A stretch of 64,000 bases of DNA. Source: Bradyrhizobium symbiodeficiens. GTDB taxonomy: Bacteria; Pseudomonadota; Alphaproteobacteria; Rhizobiales; Xanthobacteraceae. This document shows positions 27,562 to 36,060 of the stretch, in pieces. Position 1 is the first letter of the stretch, and every line of letters starts with the position of its first letter. A model generated the notes under the pieces. That model ran no database searches. It saw nothing but the letters and a program-made list of their open reading frames with translations, and was not told where the DNA came from. Made by a program: the position numbers and the translations under genes. Where the stretch lies: NCBI RefSeq assembly GCF_002266465.3, contig NZ_CP029427.2, forward strand, positions 6,388,501-6,452,500. Reading direction: 5' to 3'.

Positions 27562-29160
27562 GTGACTGACACATTCGATTTCGTCGTCGTGGGCGCGGGC
27601 TCCGGCGGATGCGCCGTGGCGGGGCGGCTGTCCGAGGATGCGGCGACGTCCGTGGCGCTGCTCGATGCCGGCGGCAAGAACGACAGCTGGCGGATCACCA
27701 CGCCGTTCGGACTCGCGCTGCCCTACGGCGCGGCCAACTGGGCTTTCGACACGGTGCCGCAAAAGGGATTGAACGGCCGCATCGGCTATCAGCCGCGCGG
27801 CAGGGGCCTCGGCGGCTCCTCGGCGATCAACGCCATGGTCTACATCCGCGGCCATCGCTCCGACTACGACCACTGGGCCTCGCTCGGCAATGCCGGCTGG
27901 TCGTATGCGGACGTGCTGCCTTATTTCAAGCGCTCGGAGAACAATTCCGATTTCGACGGCGAGTATCATGGCAAGGGCGGCCCGCTGCATGTCAACAGGC
28001 TGCGCTCGGACAATCCGATCCATGACGTCTTCCATCAAGCCGCGCGAGAGGCGCAGTTTCGCATCCGCGACGACTTCAATGGTGAGGACCATGAAGGGCT
28101 CGGCAGCTACCAGGCGACGCAGCACAATGGCGAGCGCTGGAGCGCGGCGCGGGCTTATGTTCAGCCTCACACGGACAAGCGCGCGAATCTGCGCGTCGAG
28201 ACGGGCGCACACGCCACGAAAATCCTGTTCGAAGGAGGGCGCGCGGTCGGCATCGAATATCTGCAGGGCAAGCAGACGAAGCAGCTGCGCGCGCGCCGCG
28301 AGGTGATCCTTGCCGGCGGCGCCTTCCAGTCGCCGCAATTGCTGATGCTGTCGGGCATCGGCGACGGCGATGCGCTTCGAACGCACGGCATTGACGCCGT
28401 CCATCATCTGCCGGGCGTCGGGCGCAATCTGCAGGACCACCCGGATTTCGTGTTCGTCTACGCCTCCGATTATCCGCACTTTGTTCATGCCTCGCTCGGC
28501 CGGCTGCCATCCCTGCTCCGCGCCATCCAGCAATATCGCCGCGAACGGCGCGGCCTGATGACCAGCAATTTTGCCGAGTGCGGCGGCTTCTTGAAAACCC
28601 GGCCTGACCTCGACGTACCCGACATCCAGCTCCACTTCGTCATCGCGATGCTCGACGACCACGGCCGTAAAAAGCACAAGGAGGCGGGCTTCTCGTGCCA
28701 TGTCTGCCTGCTACGGCCGAAGAGCCGCGGCAGCGTCTGGCTGAAAAGCGCCGATCCGCTCGCGGCGCCGATGATCGATCCGAATTTCCTCGGCGAGGAA
28801 GAAGATGTCGAGGGGATGGTCGCAGGCTTCAGGACCACGCGCCGCCTGATGGAGACGCCGGCGCTGCGCGCGCTGCAGAAGAAGGACATGTTCACGTCCG
28901 ACGTCCGAACCGACGACGACATCCGCAACATTTTGCGCGAGCGCGTCGACACCGTCTATCACCCCGTCGGCACCTGCAAGATGGGGATGGATGCGATGGC
29001 CGTGGTCGATCCGGCACTGAAGGTGCACGGGGTCGAAGGATTACGCATCGTCGACGCTTCGATCATGCCGACGCTGATCGGCGGCAACACCAACGCGCCG
29101 ACCATCATGATCGGGGAGAAGGCGGCAGACATGATCAGGGCGGAGATGAAGGCGAGTTGA
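27562..29160 (+). CDS. GMC-family FAD-dependent alcohol/choline dehydrogenase
   Basis: A 532-residue flavoenzyme. It begins with the FAD-binding VVVGAGSGGCAVAGRLSED, carries both GMC signatures (GRGLGGSSAINAMVYIRG and GAFQSPQLLMLSGIG), and ends with the catalytic His/Asn pair in YHPVGTCKMG and GGNTNAPTIMIGEKAADMI. It oxidises primary alcohols and passes electrons on through FAD. GTG 27562 is preferred to ATG 27547 because GGGGGA lies 7 bases upstream of the GTG. No signal peptide is seen. It follows the aldehyde dehydrogenase after a repeat element. Confidence 0.92.
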   Translation: MTDTFDFVVVGAGSGGCAVAGRLSEDAATSVALLDAGGKNDSWRITTPFGLALPYGAANWAFDTVPQKGLNGRIGYQPRGRGLGGSSAINAMVYIRGHRSDYDHWASLGNAGWSYADVLPYFKRSENNSDFDGEYHGKGGPLHVNRLRSDNPIHDVFHQAAREAQFRIRDDFNGEDHEGLGSYQATQHNGERWSAARAYVQPHTDKRANLRVETGAHATKILFEGGRAVGIEYLQGKQTKQLRARREVILAGGAFQSPQLLMLSGIGDGDALRTHGIDAVHHLPGVGRNLQDHPDFVFVYASDYPHFVHASLGRLPSLLRAIQQYRRERRGLMTSNFAECGGFLKTRPDLDVPDIQLHFVIAMLDDHGRKKHKEAGFSCHVCLLRPKSRGSVWLKSADPLAAPMIDPNFLGEEEDVEGMVAGFRTTRRLMETPALRALQKKDMFTSDVRTDDDIRNILRERVDTVYHPVGTCKMGMDAMAVVDPALKVHGVEGLRIVDASIMPTLIGGNTNAPTIMIGEKAADMIRAEMKAS

Positions 29161-29181
29161 GCGACGGTGTCGCGCCATCCT

Positions 29182-29321
29182 CCGCTGTCATCCCCGCGAA
29201 GGCGGGGATCAATAACCACAGGCTATCCTGTGGGGTAAACAGGCAACTCCAAATCTTCGCAAAACTGCTTCCTGTGGCTACGGATCCCGGGCTCGCGCTG
29301 CGCGCGCCCCGGGACGACAGC
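29182..29321. repeat. Composite palindromic repeat
   Basis: It starts CCGCTGTCATCCCCGCGAAGGCGGGGAT, with its own hairpin, and ends CCCGGGCTCGCG...GCCCCGGGACGACAGC. ATAACCACAGG and CCTGTGGCTA also pair internally. It shares arms with 586-743. It lies between the GMC gene and a convergent SDR. Confidence 0.7.
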
Positions 29322-29326
29322 AGCGT

Positions 29327-30088
29327 TCAATTCAGCAAGAACCCGCCATCGACCGTCACCACGCTTCCCGTCATGTACCGCGACGCCTGTGATGCCAGCA
29401 GCAGGATCGCGCCGTCGAGATCGGACTCGGCGCCGACGCGGCGCTGCGGGATGCGTTTGGCCAGGCGCTCGCCGGCCGGCGTCGACCAAAAGGCGTGGTT
29501 CATCTCGGTGTCGATATAGCCGGGCGCGAGCGCGTTGATGCGGATGTTCTGGCCGGCGAGCTCCAGCGCCATCGCTTTCGTCGCCTGGATGATGCCGGCC
29601 TTGGAGATCGCGTAAGGTGACACCGCCTTCAACACGCCGGTGCCGAGCACGGAGGCGATGTTGACGATGTTGCCTGACTGCTTGCGCGCGATCATGCGCC
29701 GTGCGACTTCCGTTGCCAGGAAATAGGCGCCCTTCAGATTGGCGCCGATCACCGCGTCCCAATCCGCTTCGGTCTGCTCGGTCGCAAGCTTCTCGATGGC
29801 GATGCCGGCATTGTTGATCAGCACGGTGACGGGACCGAGCACGGCCTCCGCCGCGTCGACGGCCCGCGCGATCGAGGCGGTGTCGGTGACGTCGAGCGCG
29901 ACCGCGGCGGCGCGGCCGCCCTTGCCGCGGATCTCCTCCTCCAGGCTCTTCAGCTTGCCGGCCTGACGCGCCGCGAGCGCGACCGCCGCCCCATGGGCCG
30001 CCAGCACCCGGGCAAATTGCCGCCCCAGCCCCTGGCTCGCGCCCGTGACGAGGATGGTTTCTTTACTGACGTCGAATAGGCCTGACAT
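29327..30088 (-). CDS. Short-chain dehydrogenase/reductase
   Basis: A 253-residue classical SDR with an intact active site: TGASQGLGRQ for NAD(P), NNAG, Ser in NIASVLG, Tyr-x3-Lys in YAISKAGI, then PGYIDTEM and a C-terminal VTVDGGFL. It should reduce a keto group or oxidise a secondary alcohol. The substrate is not predictable. It is divergent from a CvpA-family gene; the ATG at 30088 begins MSGLFDVSKETILVTGA. Confidence 0.92.
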   Translation of the reverse strand: MSGLFDVSKETILVTGASQGLGRQFARVLAAHGAAVALAARQAGKLKSLEEEIRGKGGRAAAVALDVTDTASIARAVDAAEAVLGPVTVLINNAGIAIEKLATEQTEADWDAVIGANLKGAYFLATEVARRMIARKQSGNIVNIASVLGTGVLKAVSPYAISKAGIIQATKAMALELAGQNIRINALAPGYIDTEMNHAFWSTPAGERLAKRIPQRRVGAESDLDGAILLLASQASRYMTGSVVTVDGGFLLN

Positions 30089-30208
30089 GACGATTTCCCC
30101 GGCGTAACCCTCGAGCTTTTGGAGCCATCAATACAGACGATTTTATCGATCTGAAACCGGAATGATCGGTCCGGCGTTCATTCGTTTAACCGAGGCGAGT
30201 TTCTTCTG

Positions 30209-30721
30209 ATGAACAGTTTCGATCTCGCGGTTTATGCCGCGCTCGCCATCGCAGTCGGCTTCGGTTTCAGGACCGGCCTGCTCCGCAGCGCCATGACCAT
30301 CCTCGCCTATCTGCTCGCCGCGCCGATCGCGGTGGCGCTGATGCCGTTGATCGTGCCGCAGATCGCCGGCAACCCGAATGCGCCATTGCTGCAGAACTGG
30401 ATCTGGCTGTTCGGCATCTTCGTGGTGGTCGGCATGCTGTTCGGCTATATCGGCGGCCTGGCGCTGAACGACACGATCCGCGACGCCGGCATCGGCGACC
30501 GGCTCGGCGGCGCCGCGCTCGGCGCCGTCAGGGTCGGCCTCGTCGCCACCACGCTGGTGCTGGTGTTCGACCAGATCGTGCCGGCCAACAAGCAGCCGCC
30601 CTTCCTCGCCGGCTCATATCTGCGGCCGCTGTTCTCGACGGCGGGTCAGATGGGCTTCAAGTCGCTGCCACCGGAGGCGGCCTCGGCGATCGACCGCCTC
30701 AAGCAGGAACGACGGATCTAG
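30209..30721 (+). CDS. CvpA-family membrane protein
   Basis: A 170-residue inner-membrane protein with four hydrophobic helices (about 5-22, 25-50, 68-92, 103-122) and the CvpA features FGFRTGLLRSAMTILAY at the start and an amphipathic, polar C-terminus. CvpA proteins influence colicin V production and envelope stress tolerance; the molecular activity is not settled. GAGGCGAG lies about 9 bases upstream of the ATG. It is divergent from an SDR gene and followed by another SDR. Confidence 0.75.
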   Translation: MNSFDLAVYAALAIAVGFGFRTGLLRSAMTILAYLLAAPIAVALMPLIVPQIAGNPNAPLLQNWIWLFGIFVVVGMLFGYIGGLALNDTIRDAGIGDRLGGAALGAVRVGLVATTLVLVFDQIVPANKQPPFLAGSYLRPLFSTAGQMGFKSLPPEAASAIDRLKQERRI

Positions 30722-30846
30722 AGCGCATTTGCATCGCCGCGCCGGGCGCCATGCATTTTGACGCGGGCCCATGCCTTATCAGCGGCGCCGATGTTGGCTA
30801 GAGTGCCGCCATCCAAAACCTGCCTGCATTTTACGGGAGTGAAACA

Positions 30847-31629
30847 GTGGATCTTGGGATCAAAGGTCGCCGCGCCATCGTCTGTGCATCCAGCAAAGGC
30901 CTCGGGCGTGCCTGCGCCATCTCGCTGGCGGAGGCCGGCGTCGACGTCACGCTCACCGCGCGCGGCGCCGAAGCCTTGAAGAAGACGGCGGACGAGATCC
31001 GGAAAGCCTATCCTGGCGTGAAGGTCACCGAGATCGTCGGCGACATCACGACGCCGGCCGGCCGCGAGGCGGTGCTGAAGGCGTGCCCCGAGCCCGACAT
31101 CCTCATCAACAATGCCGGGGGCCCGCCGCCCGGCGATTTCCGCAACTGGACCCGCGACGACTGGATCAAGGCGATCGACGCCAACATGCTGACGCCGATC
31201 GAGCTGATCAAGGCGACCGTGGACGGCATGATGGCGCGCAAATTCGGCCGCATCGTCAACATCACCTCGGCCGCGGTGAAGGCGCCGATCGACATCCTCG
31301 GCCTCTCCAACGGCGCGCGCGCCGGCCTCACCGGCTTCATCGCCGGCCTGTCGCGCAAGACCGTGATCAACAACGTCACCATCAACGGCCTGCTGCCCGG
31401 CCCGTTCGAGACCGATCGCCTGACCAGCACCGCTAAGGGTGAAGCCGACAAGCGCGGCACAACGCCCGAGCAGATCCTGGCCGAGCGCGCCAAGCTCAAC
31501 CCCGCCGGCCGCTTCGGCCAGCCCGACGAATTCGGCTACGCCTGCGCCTTCCTGTGCGGTGCCAAGGCCGGCTTCATCACGGGCCAGAACATCCTGCTGG
31601 ATGGCGGCGCTTTCCCGGGCACGCTGTAA
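30847..31629 (+). CDS. Atypical SDR lacking the catalytic Tyr
   Basis: A 260-residue Rossmann protein of the ketoacyl-reductase-like SDR group. The cofactor turn is ASSKGLGRA and NNAGGPPPGDF is present, but the usual YxxxK is replaced: after ITSAAVKAPIDILG comes LSNGARAGL, with Ser and Arg at the Tyr and Lys positions. A known SDR subgroup has this pattern and does not match the classical tetrad, so activity must use different residues or be lost. The GTG at 30847 has GGGAG upstream. The C-terminus GQNILLDGGAFPG is standard. Confidence 0.88.
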   Translation: MDLGIKGRRAIVCASSKGLGRACAISLAEAGVDVTLTARGAEALKKTADEIRKAYPGVKVTEIVGDITTPAGREAVLKACPEPDILINNAGGPPPGDFRNWTRDDWIKAIDANMLTPIELIKATVDGMMARKFGRIVNITSAAVKAPIDILGLSNGARAGLTGFIAGLSRKTVINNVTINGLLPGPFETDRLTSTAKGEADKRGTTPEQILAERAKLNPAGRFGQPDEFGYACAFLCGAKAGFITGQNILLDGGAFPGTL

Positions 31630-31667
31630 TCCACCATCGCATCCACAACGGCCATTTCACAGAAGAT

Positions 31668-31738
31668 CGTCATGCCCGGGCCTTCGCCTCGCCGAAGCGG
31701 CTTCGGCCGCGCAGGCGGGCAAGCCCGGCCATGACGAT
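31668..31738. repeat. Palindromic repeat with inner hairpins
   Basis: TCGTCATGCCCGGGC is matched by GCCCGGCCATGACGA at the far end, with CGCCTCGCCGAAGCGGCTTCGGC pairing within. The interval is between the convergent SDR and DUF3775 genes. Confidence 0.65.
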
Positions 31739-31761
31739 GGGAAGGCGTCAGAGCCCGATCA

Positions 31762-32238
31762 TCAGCGCTGCTTTGTCGGCTCGTCTTCGTCCTGCTGACT
31801 GGGAGCGGAGGAATCGGCCGTCGTGCGCTCGTCGGTCCAGTCGATGCCGAATTCGTCGAGCCCGTTGGCGAGCAGATCGCCCAGCATGGGGTCGCCGAGC
31901 AGATAGCGCACGGTTTCGCGGCGCGGACTGCCGTACTCAGCTCGCGCCTCCACCGCGCGGGCGCGCAAATCATCCCAATCGTCGATCGTGCCGTCGCCGC
32001 GGCCGAGCCAGGTCAGCGCGACGAGATCAAGCTGCTCGTCCTCGTTCAAGGCGATGATGAAGCCGCCGAGCTCCTGGACGACGGGATCGGAGCCGTCGTC
32101 CTCCAGGACATCGAGCGCATCGTCATCGCCAGGGTTGGAGCCGGAATCCGGATCGGAATTCCCTTCCTTGACGTCGAACTCACGTGCCTTCTCGATGATG
32201 AACGCGAGCTTTTCAGCCGATATTGCAAGCTCTGGCAT
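31762..32238 (-). CDS. DUF3775-domain protein
   Basis: A 158-residue soluble acidic protein. The N-terminal 55 residues (ISAEKLAFIIEKAREFDVKE, then an acidic SDPDSGSNPGDDDALD stretch) and the central DEQLDLVALTWLGRGDGT block match DUF3775, a family of unknown function common in alphaproteobacteria. The C-terminal 25 residues are polar and disordered. GGAGGAGAG directly precedes the ATG at 32238. It converges with an SDR gene and is divergent from an MBL-fold gene. Confidence 0.85.
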   Translation of the reverse strand: MPELAISAEKLAFIIEKAREFDVKEGNSDPDSGSNPGDDDALDVLEDDGSDPVVQELGGFIIALNEDEQLDLVALTWLGRGDGTIDDWDDLRARAVEARAEYGSPRRETVRYLLGDPMLGDLLANGLDEFGIDWTDERTTADSSAPSQQDEDEPTKQR

Positions 32239-32350
32239 GGCTCTCCTCCGGTTCCCGCGATAACGCCGCATCGCGTCAGATGATCCATTGCGGATTATGG
32301 CGGAAAACCGCATGTTTCGGCGCCAAAGCAATAAAATGGGAGGGCGCCGG

Positions 32351-33199
32351 ATGCAGTGGAAGGTCGGGCAGGTCAAAATCACCAAAGTTGTGGAGCTGGA
32401 GACGGTCGGCTCGACCCGCTTCATCCTGCCGCTCGCTGATAACGCCGAGATCCAGAAGCTGCCCTGGCTGATCCCGCATTTCGCCACCGACGAGGGCCGG
32501 CTGAAAATGTCGATCCATTCGCTGGTGGTGGAGACGCCGTCGCGCCGCATCGTGGTCGACACCGGCCTCGGCAACGACAAGCAGGGCCGCAACGTGCCGA
32601 CCTGGAACAGCCGTACCACGCCGTTCCTGGAGACCATGGCCGCGGCGGGCTTTGCCCCTGAAAGCATCGACACCGTGCTGTGCACACATCTTCATGTCGA
32701 CCATGTCGGCTGGAATACGAAGCTGGTCGGCGGAAAGTGGGTGCCGACCTTTGCGAACGCGCGCTACGTTTTCGGCAGGACCGAATACGAGCATTGGCGC
32801 GAGCATTCGACCGAGCCGGACAAGGCGGCGGTGTTCAATGATTCCGTGCAGCCGATCGTCGATGCCGGCAAGGCCGATCTGATCCCGGACGATCATCAGC
32901 TGTGCGAAGAGATCAGCATGATCCCGACCCCCGGCCACAGTCCCGGCCATATGAGCATTCTCATCCGATCGGACGGCGAGCAGGGCCTGCTGACTGGCGA
33001 CGTCGCCCATCACCCATGCCAGATGGCGCATCTCGACTGGTCCTCGACCGCGGATTCCGACCAGACGCAGTCAGCTGCGACGCGGGCAACGCTGTTCGGC
33101 CGCTTTGCCGACACGCCGACGCTGGTGATCGGCGGGCACTTTTCGGCCGGACATATCAGGCGGGATGGAGACGCCTTCAGGTTTGTGGCGCTTGGATGA
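32351..33199 (+). CDS. MBL-fold metallo-hydrolase
   Basis: A 282-residue hydrolase. The zinc motif CTHLHVDHVGWN is complete (HxHxDH), followed by PTPGHSPGHMSI, LLTGDVAHHP and IGGHFS, giving all ligands for two metals. GGGAGG lies 7 bases before ATG 32351, and the longer in-frame extension is not needed. It resembles the gene at 35034 closely around the motif, suggesting a local duplication. A FAH-family gene follows. The substrate class (lactone, thioester or ester) is unknown. Confidence 0.9.
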   Translation: MQWKVGQVKITKVVELETVGSTRFILPLADNAEIQKLPWLIPHFATDEGRLKMSIHSLVVETPSRRIVVDTGLGNDKQGRNVPTWNSRTTPFLETMAAAGFAPESIDTVLCTHLHVDHVGWNTKLVGGKWVPTFANARYVFGRTEYEHWREHSTEPDKAAVFNDSVQPIVDAGKADLIPDDHQLCEEISMIPTPGHSPGHMSILIRSDGEQGLLTGDVAHHPCQMAHLDWSSTADSDQTQSAATRATLFGRFADTPTLVIGGHFSAGHIRRDGDAFRFVALG

Positions 33200-33203
33200 T
33201 CCC

Positions 33204-33255
33204 CTGTCCCGGACGCGGTGCAGCGTGCAACGCTGCTCCGCAGAGCCGGGGCACG
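33204..33255. repeat. Palindromic repeat fragment
   Basis: CTGTCCCGGACGCGGTGCAGCGTGCAACGCTGCTCCGCAGAGCCGGGGC contains GCAGCGT/ACGCTGC pairing within outer TCCCGG/CCGGGG arms. It lies between the MBL and FAH genes. The form is common among rhizobial intergenic repeats. Confidence 0.5.
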
Positions 33256-33379
33256 AGACTGGTCCCGCCTACCGAATTTCGAGGGCTGCAATGCGCCCCT
33301 CTCTGGGCGGTTGAATTTCCCGGCGCCCTGTTCCATGAAGCTGTTAACCGATCGGTCCAATCTCCAGGGAGAAACGAGA

Positions 33380-34222
33380 ATGAAGCTTGTTCGTTACGGC
33401 GAAAAGGGTGCGGAAAAGCCCGGCCTGATCGACAAATCCGGCCAGTTGCGCGACCTGTCGGCGCATCTGAAGGACCTCACCGGCGAGGCCTATTCGCCCG
33501 AGAGCCTGAAGAAGCTGGCAGGCCTCGATCCTGCCTCGCTGCCCGGGGTCTCCGGCAAGCCCCGTTTCGGCGCCCCCGTGACCGGCATCTCGAAATTCGT
33601 TGCGATCGGCCTCAACTACAGCGACCACGCCAAGGAAACCGGCGCCGCGATCCCGACCGAGCCGATCATCTTCCTGAAGGCGAACACCTCGCTGTCCGGT
33701 CCGAACGACGCGGTCGAGAAGCCGCGCGGCTCGACCAAGCTCGACTGGGAAGTCGAGATCGCCGCCATCATCGGCACCCGCGCCAAGTACGTCTCGGAAG
33801 CCGACGCGCTGAACTACGTCGCCGGCTATTGCGTCTGCAACGACGTCTCCGAGCGCAACTTCCAGACCGAGCGCCTGGGTCAGTGGACCAAGGGCAAGTC
33901 GCACGACACGTTCGGCCCGCTCGGCCCCTGGCTCGCCACCAAGGACGAGATCAAGGACGTGCAGGACCTGTCGATGTGGCTGGACGTCAACGGCCAGCGC
34001 CGCCAGACCGGTTCGACCAAGACCATGATCTTCTCCATGGCCAAGTGCATCTCCTATGTCTCGCAGTTCATGACGCTGCTGCCCGGCGACGTCATCACCA
34101 CCGGCACGCCGCCCGGCGTCGGCCTCGGCATGAAGCCGCCGACCTTCCTCAATGTCGGTGACGTCGTGACCCTCGGCATCGAGGGCCTCGGCGAGCAGAG
34201 GCAGGAGATTATCGCGGCGTAA
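33380..34222 (+). CDS. Fumarylacetoacetate hydrolase family protein
   Basis: A 280-residue member of the FAH fold. The short N-terminal domain (KLVRYGEKGAEKPGLIDKSG) precedes a catalytic domain with LNYSDHA, the metal-site DWEVEIAAIIG and GYCVCNDVSERNFQ, and TGTPPGVGLG. These enzymes cleave or isomerise beta-diketo or 2-oxo-acid intermediates of aromatic catabolism, so the FAH, the GST and the MBL genes beside it may form one pathway. GGGAGAAA lies upstream of the ATG. The exact reaction is not determined. Confidence 0.9.
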   Translation: MKLVRYGEKGAEKPGLIDKSGQLRDLSAHLKDLTGEAYSPESLKKLAGLDPASLPGVSGKPRFGAPVTGISKFVAIGLNYSDHAKETGAAIPTEPIIFLKANTSLSGPNDAVEKPRGSTKLDWEVEIAAIIGTRAKYVSEADALNYVAGYCVCNDVSERNFQTERLGQWTKGKSHDTFGPLGPWLATKDEIKDVQDLSMWLDVNGQRRQTGSTKTMIFSMAKCISYVSQFMTLLPGDVITTGTPPGVGLGMKPPTFLNVGDVVTLGIEGLGEQRQEIIAA

Positions 34223-34231
34223 GCGGTCCGC

Positions 34232-34378
34232 CCTCATCCTGAGGAGCGCGCAAAGCGCGCGTCTCGAAGGATGCGCCAAGAACACAGTCGCCCGACGTTC
34301 GCGCCGGGTGACGAGAGAACACCTCCCGCTGCCATCCTTCGAGACGCGCGCCAAGGGGCGCGCTCCTCAGGATGAGGA
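34232..34378. repeat. Paired palindromic repeat (CCTCATCCTGAGGAGCGCGC type)
   Basis: CCTCATCCTGAGGAGCGCGC...TCTCGAAGGATG and, about 60 bases later, CATCCTTCGAGACGCGCG...GCGCTCCTCAGGATGAGG are inverted copies. It is a widespread rhizobial intergenic repeat and separates the FAH and GST genes. Confidence 0.85.
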
Positions 34379-34406
34379 CCGTCTGTCTGGATAGAGGTTA
34401 TTTCCC

Positions 34407-35018
34407 ATGAAACTCTCTTTTTCCCCCGCTTCGCCCTTCGCCCGCAAGGTGCGCATCGCTGCGATCGAGCTTGGGCTGATCGACAAGATCGAATTCACGC
34501 CCGCAAGCGTCGCGCCGGGCACGGCCAATGAGGACTATTCCAAGATCACGCCGCTGAAGAAGCTGCCGGTGCTGATCACCAATGACGGCGACGTGATTTT
34601 GGACTCCTACGTCATCGTCGAATATCTCAACGAAATCGCCGGCGGCGCCCTGATCCCCGGTTACGGTCCCGCGCGCTGGAAGGCCAAGACCAATCATTCC
34701 CTGCTCAACGGCATGCTCGATTCCATGCTGCTTTGCCGCTACGAGAAGATGGTGCGGCCGCAGGGCCTGCAATGGCAGGCATGGTCGGACGACCATTGGA
34801 ACAGGGCGTGGACCGGCATGGCGCGGTTCGAGAACATGCCTGAGGTTCTGAACGGCCCGTTCGACATCTCGCAGATCGGCCTCGTTTGCGTGCTCGGCTA
34901 TGCCGACTTCCGCTTCGCCGATTGCGGCTGGCGCAAGGCCTATCCGAAGCTCGATGCCTTCCATCAGAAGATGCTGCAGCGGCCCTCGGTCAAGATCTCG
35001 GTGCCGCCGGCAGCGTAA
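34407..35018 (+). CDS. Glutathione S-transferase family protein
   Basis: A 203-residue GST. The N-terminal thioredoxin fold starts KLSFSPASPFARKVRIAAIE, with LKKLPVLITNDGD as the cis-Pro turn and LDSYVIVEYLNE at the glutathione site (Asp-Ser). The C-terminal helical domain is shorter than average. It lies 15 bases before an MBL-fold gene, so the two are an operon. The pairing of a GST with hydrolases in this stretch fits maleylpyruvate-type or xenobiotic catabolism by inference only. Confidence 0.88.
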   Translation: MKLSFSPASPFARKVRIAAIELGLIDKIEFTPASVAPGTANEDYSKITPLKKLPVLITNDGDVILDSYVIVEYLNEIAGGALIPGYGPARWKAKTNHSLLNGMLDSMLLCRYEKMVRPQGLQWQAWSDDHWNRAWTGMARFENMPEVLNGPFDISQIGLVCVLGYADFRFADCGWRKAYPKLDAFHQKMLQRPSVKISVPPAA

Positions 35019-35033
35019 GCAACTGGAGTCCTC

Positions 35034-35903
35034 ATGAGCCTGAAGTTCTCGGTCGGCGATCTCACCATCCATCGCATCATCGAGCAGGAGACGACTTTCC
35101 TGCCGGCGCTGGAGATGTTGCCGGGTTTGACGCCAGAGGTGCTGGCGGAGAACCGCGCATGGATGCAGCAAGCAAAGGCGCTGGACGAGCAGGATACGCT
35201 GATCCTGTGTTTCCAGTCCTATGTGATCAAGACGCCGCATCACACCATTCTGGTCGACAGCTGCATCGGCAACGACAAGCCGAGGCCGCAGCGGGCGAAA
35301 TGGAACATGAAGACCGATGACACCTACCTGCGCGGACTCGCGAGCGCGGGCTTTTCGCCTGACGACATCGACTTCGTGATGTGCACGCATCTGCATGTCG
35401 ATCACGTCGGCTGGAACACGCGAATGGAGAACGGCCGCTGGATGCCGACCTTCCCCAAGGCGCGCTACGTGTTCGGCAAGCAGGAGTTCGACTACTGGAC
35501 GGAGCAGAATGCGAAGGCACCTGTGCCGCCCTTCGTCGATAGCGTGCTGCCGGTGGTCGAGGCGAAGCGCCATGAAGTCGTCGGCAAAGATCATCAAATC
35601 GGCGACCACGTCCGCATCCTGCCGACGCCGGGCCACACGCCCGGCCACGTCGCGTTCACCTTTGGTCGCGGCAAAGACGACGCTGTCTTCAGTGGCGATC
35701 TCATGCACTCGCCGATCCAGACGCTCTATCCGGAAATGTCGGTGAAGTTTGACGTCGACCCGGCCGCGGCGGCAACGACACGCCGCAACTTCCTGGAGCG
35801 CTATTGCGACACCGACACGCTGTGCTGCACCGCGCATTTCCCCTCGCCATCGGTGGGGAAGATCAGGCGCAAGGGCAGCGGCTTCGTCTGCGCGGCGCTG
35901 TAG
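35034..35903 (+). CDS. MBL-fold metallo-hydrolase
   Basis: A 289-residue hydrolase with the full metal motif CTHLHVDHVGWNT, TPGHTPGHVAFTF, VFSGDLMH and TAHFPSPS. It shares CTHLHVDHVGWNT and ARYVFG with the hydrolase at 32351, so the two are paralogues 1.8 kb apart. The start ATG 35034 follows the GST stop by 15 bases. Substrate unknown; a lactonase or thioesterase activity would fit the neighbouring degradative genes. Confidence 0.9.
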   Translation: MSLKFSVGDLTIHRIIEQETTFLPALEMLPGLTPEVLAENRAWMQQAKALDEQDTLILCFQSYVIKTPHHTILVDSCIGNDKPRPQRAKWNMKTDDTYLRGLASAGFSPDDIDFVMCTHLHVDHVGWNTRMENGRWMPTFPKARYVFGKQEFDYWTEQNAKAPVPPFVDSVLPVVEAKRHEVVGKDHQIGDHVRILPTPGHTPGHVAFTFGRGKDDAVFSGDLMHSPIQTLYPEMSVKFDVDPAAAATTRRNFLERYCDTDTLCCTAHFPSPSVGKIRRKGSGFVCAAL

Positions 35904-35921
35904 CAGGATTGCCGATCACCA

Positions 35922-36049
35922 CGTCATGCCCGGGCTTGTCCCGGGCATCCACGTTCTTACAATCCATCGGCAACGAAGAACGTGGATGGCCGGGACATAG
36001 GCGAGCGGAAGCGACGCCGTCCTTCGGACGGCTATGCCCCGCCATGACG
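35922..36049. repeat. Palindromic repeat (CGTCATGCCCGGG type)
   Basis: An outer CGTCATG/CATGACG pair encloses GCCCGGGCTTGTCCCGGGC and CCACGTTCTT/AAGAACGTGG hairpins and a third GCCGTCCTTCGGACGGC stem. It is intergenic between the MBL and epoxide-hydrolase-like genes. Confidence 0.7.
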
Positions 36050-36060
36050 AGGAAACAAAC

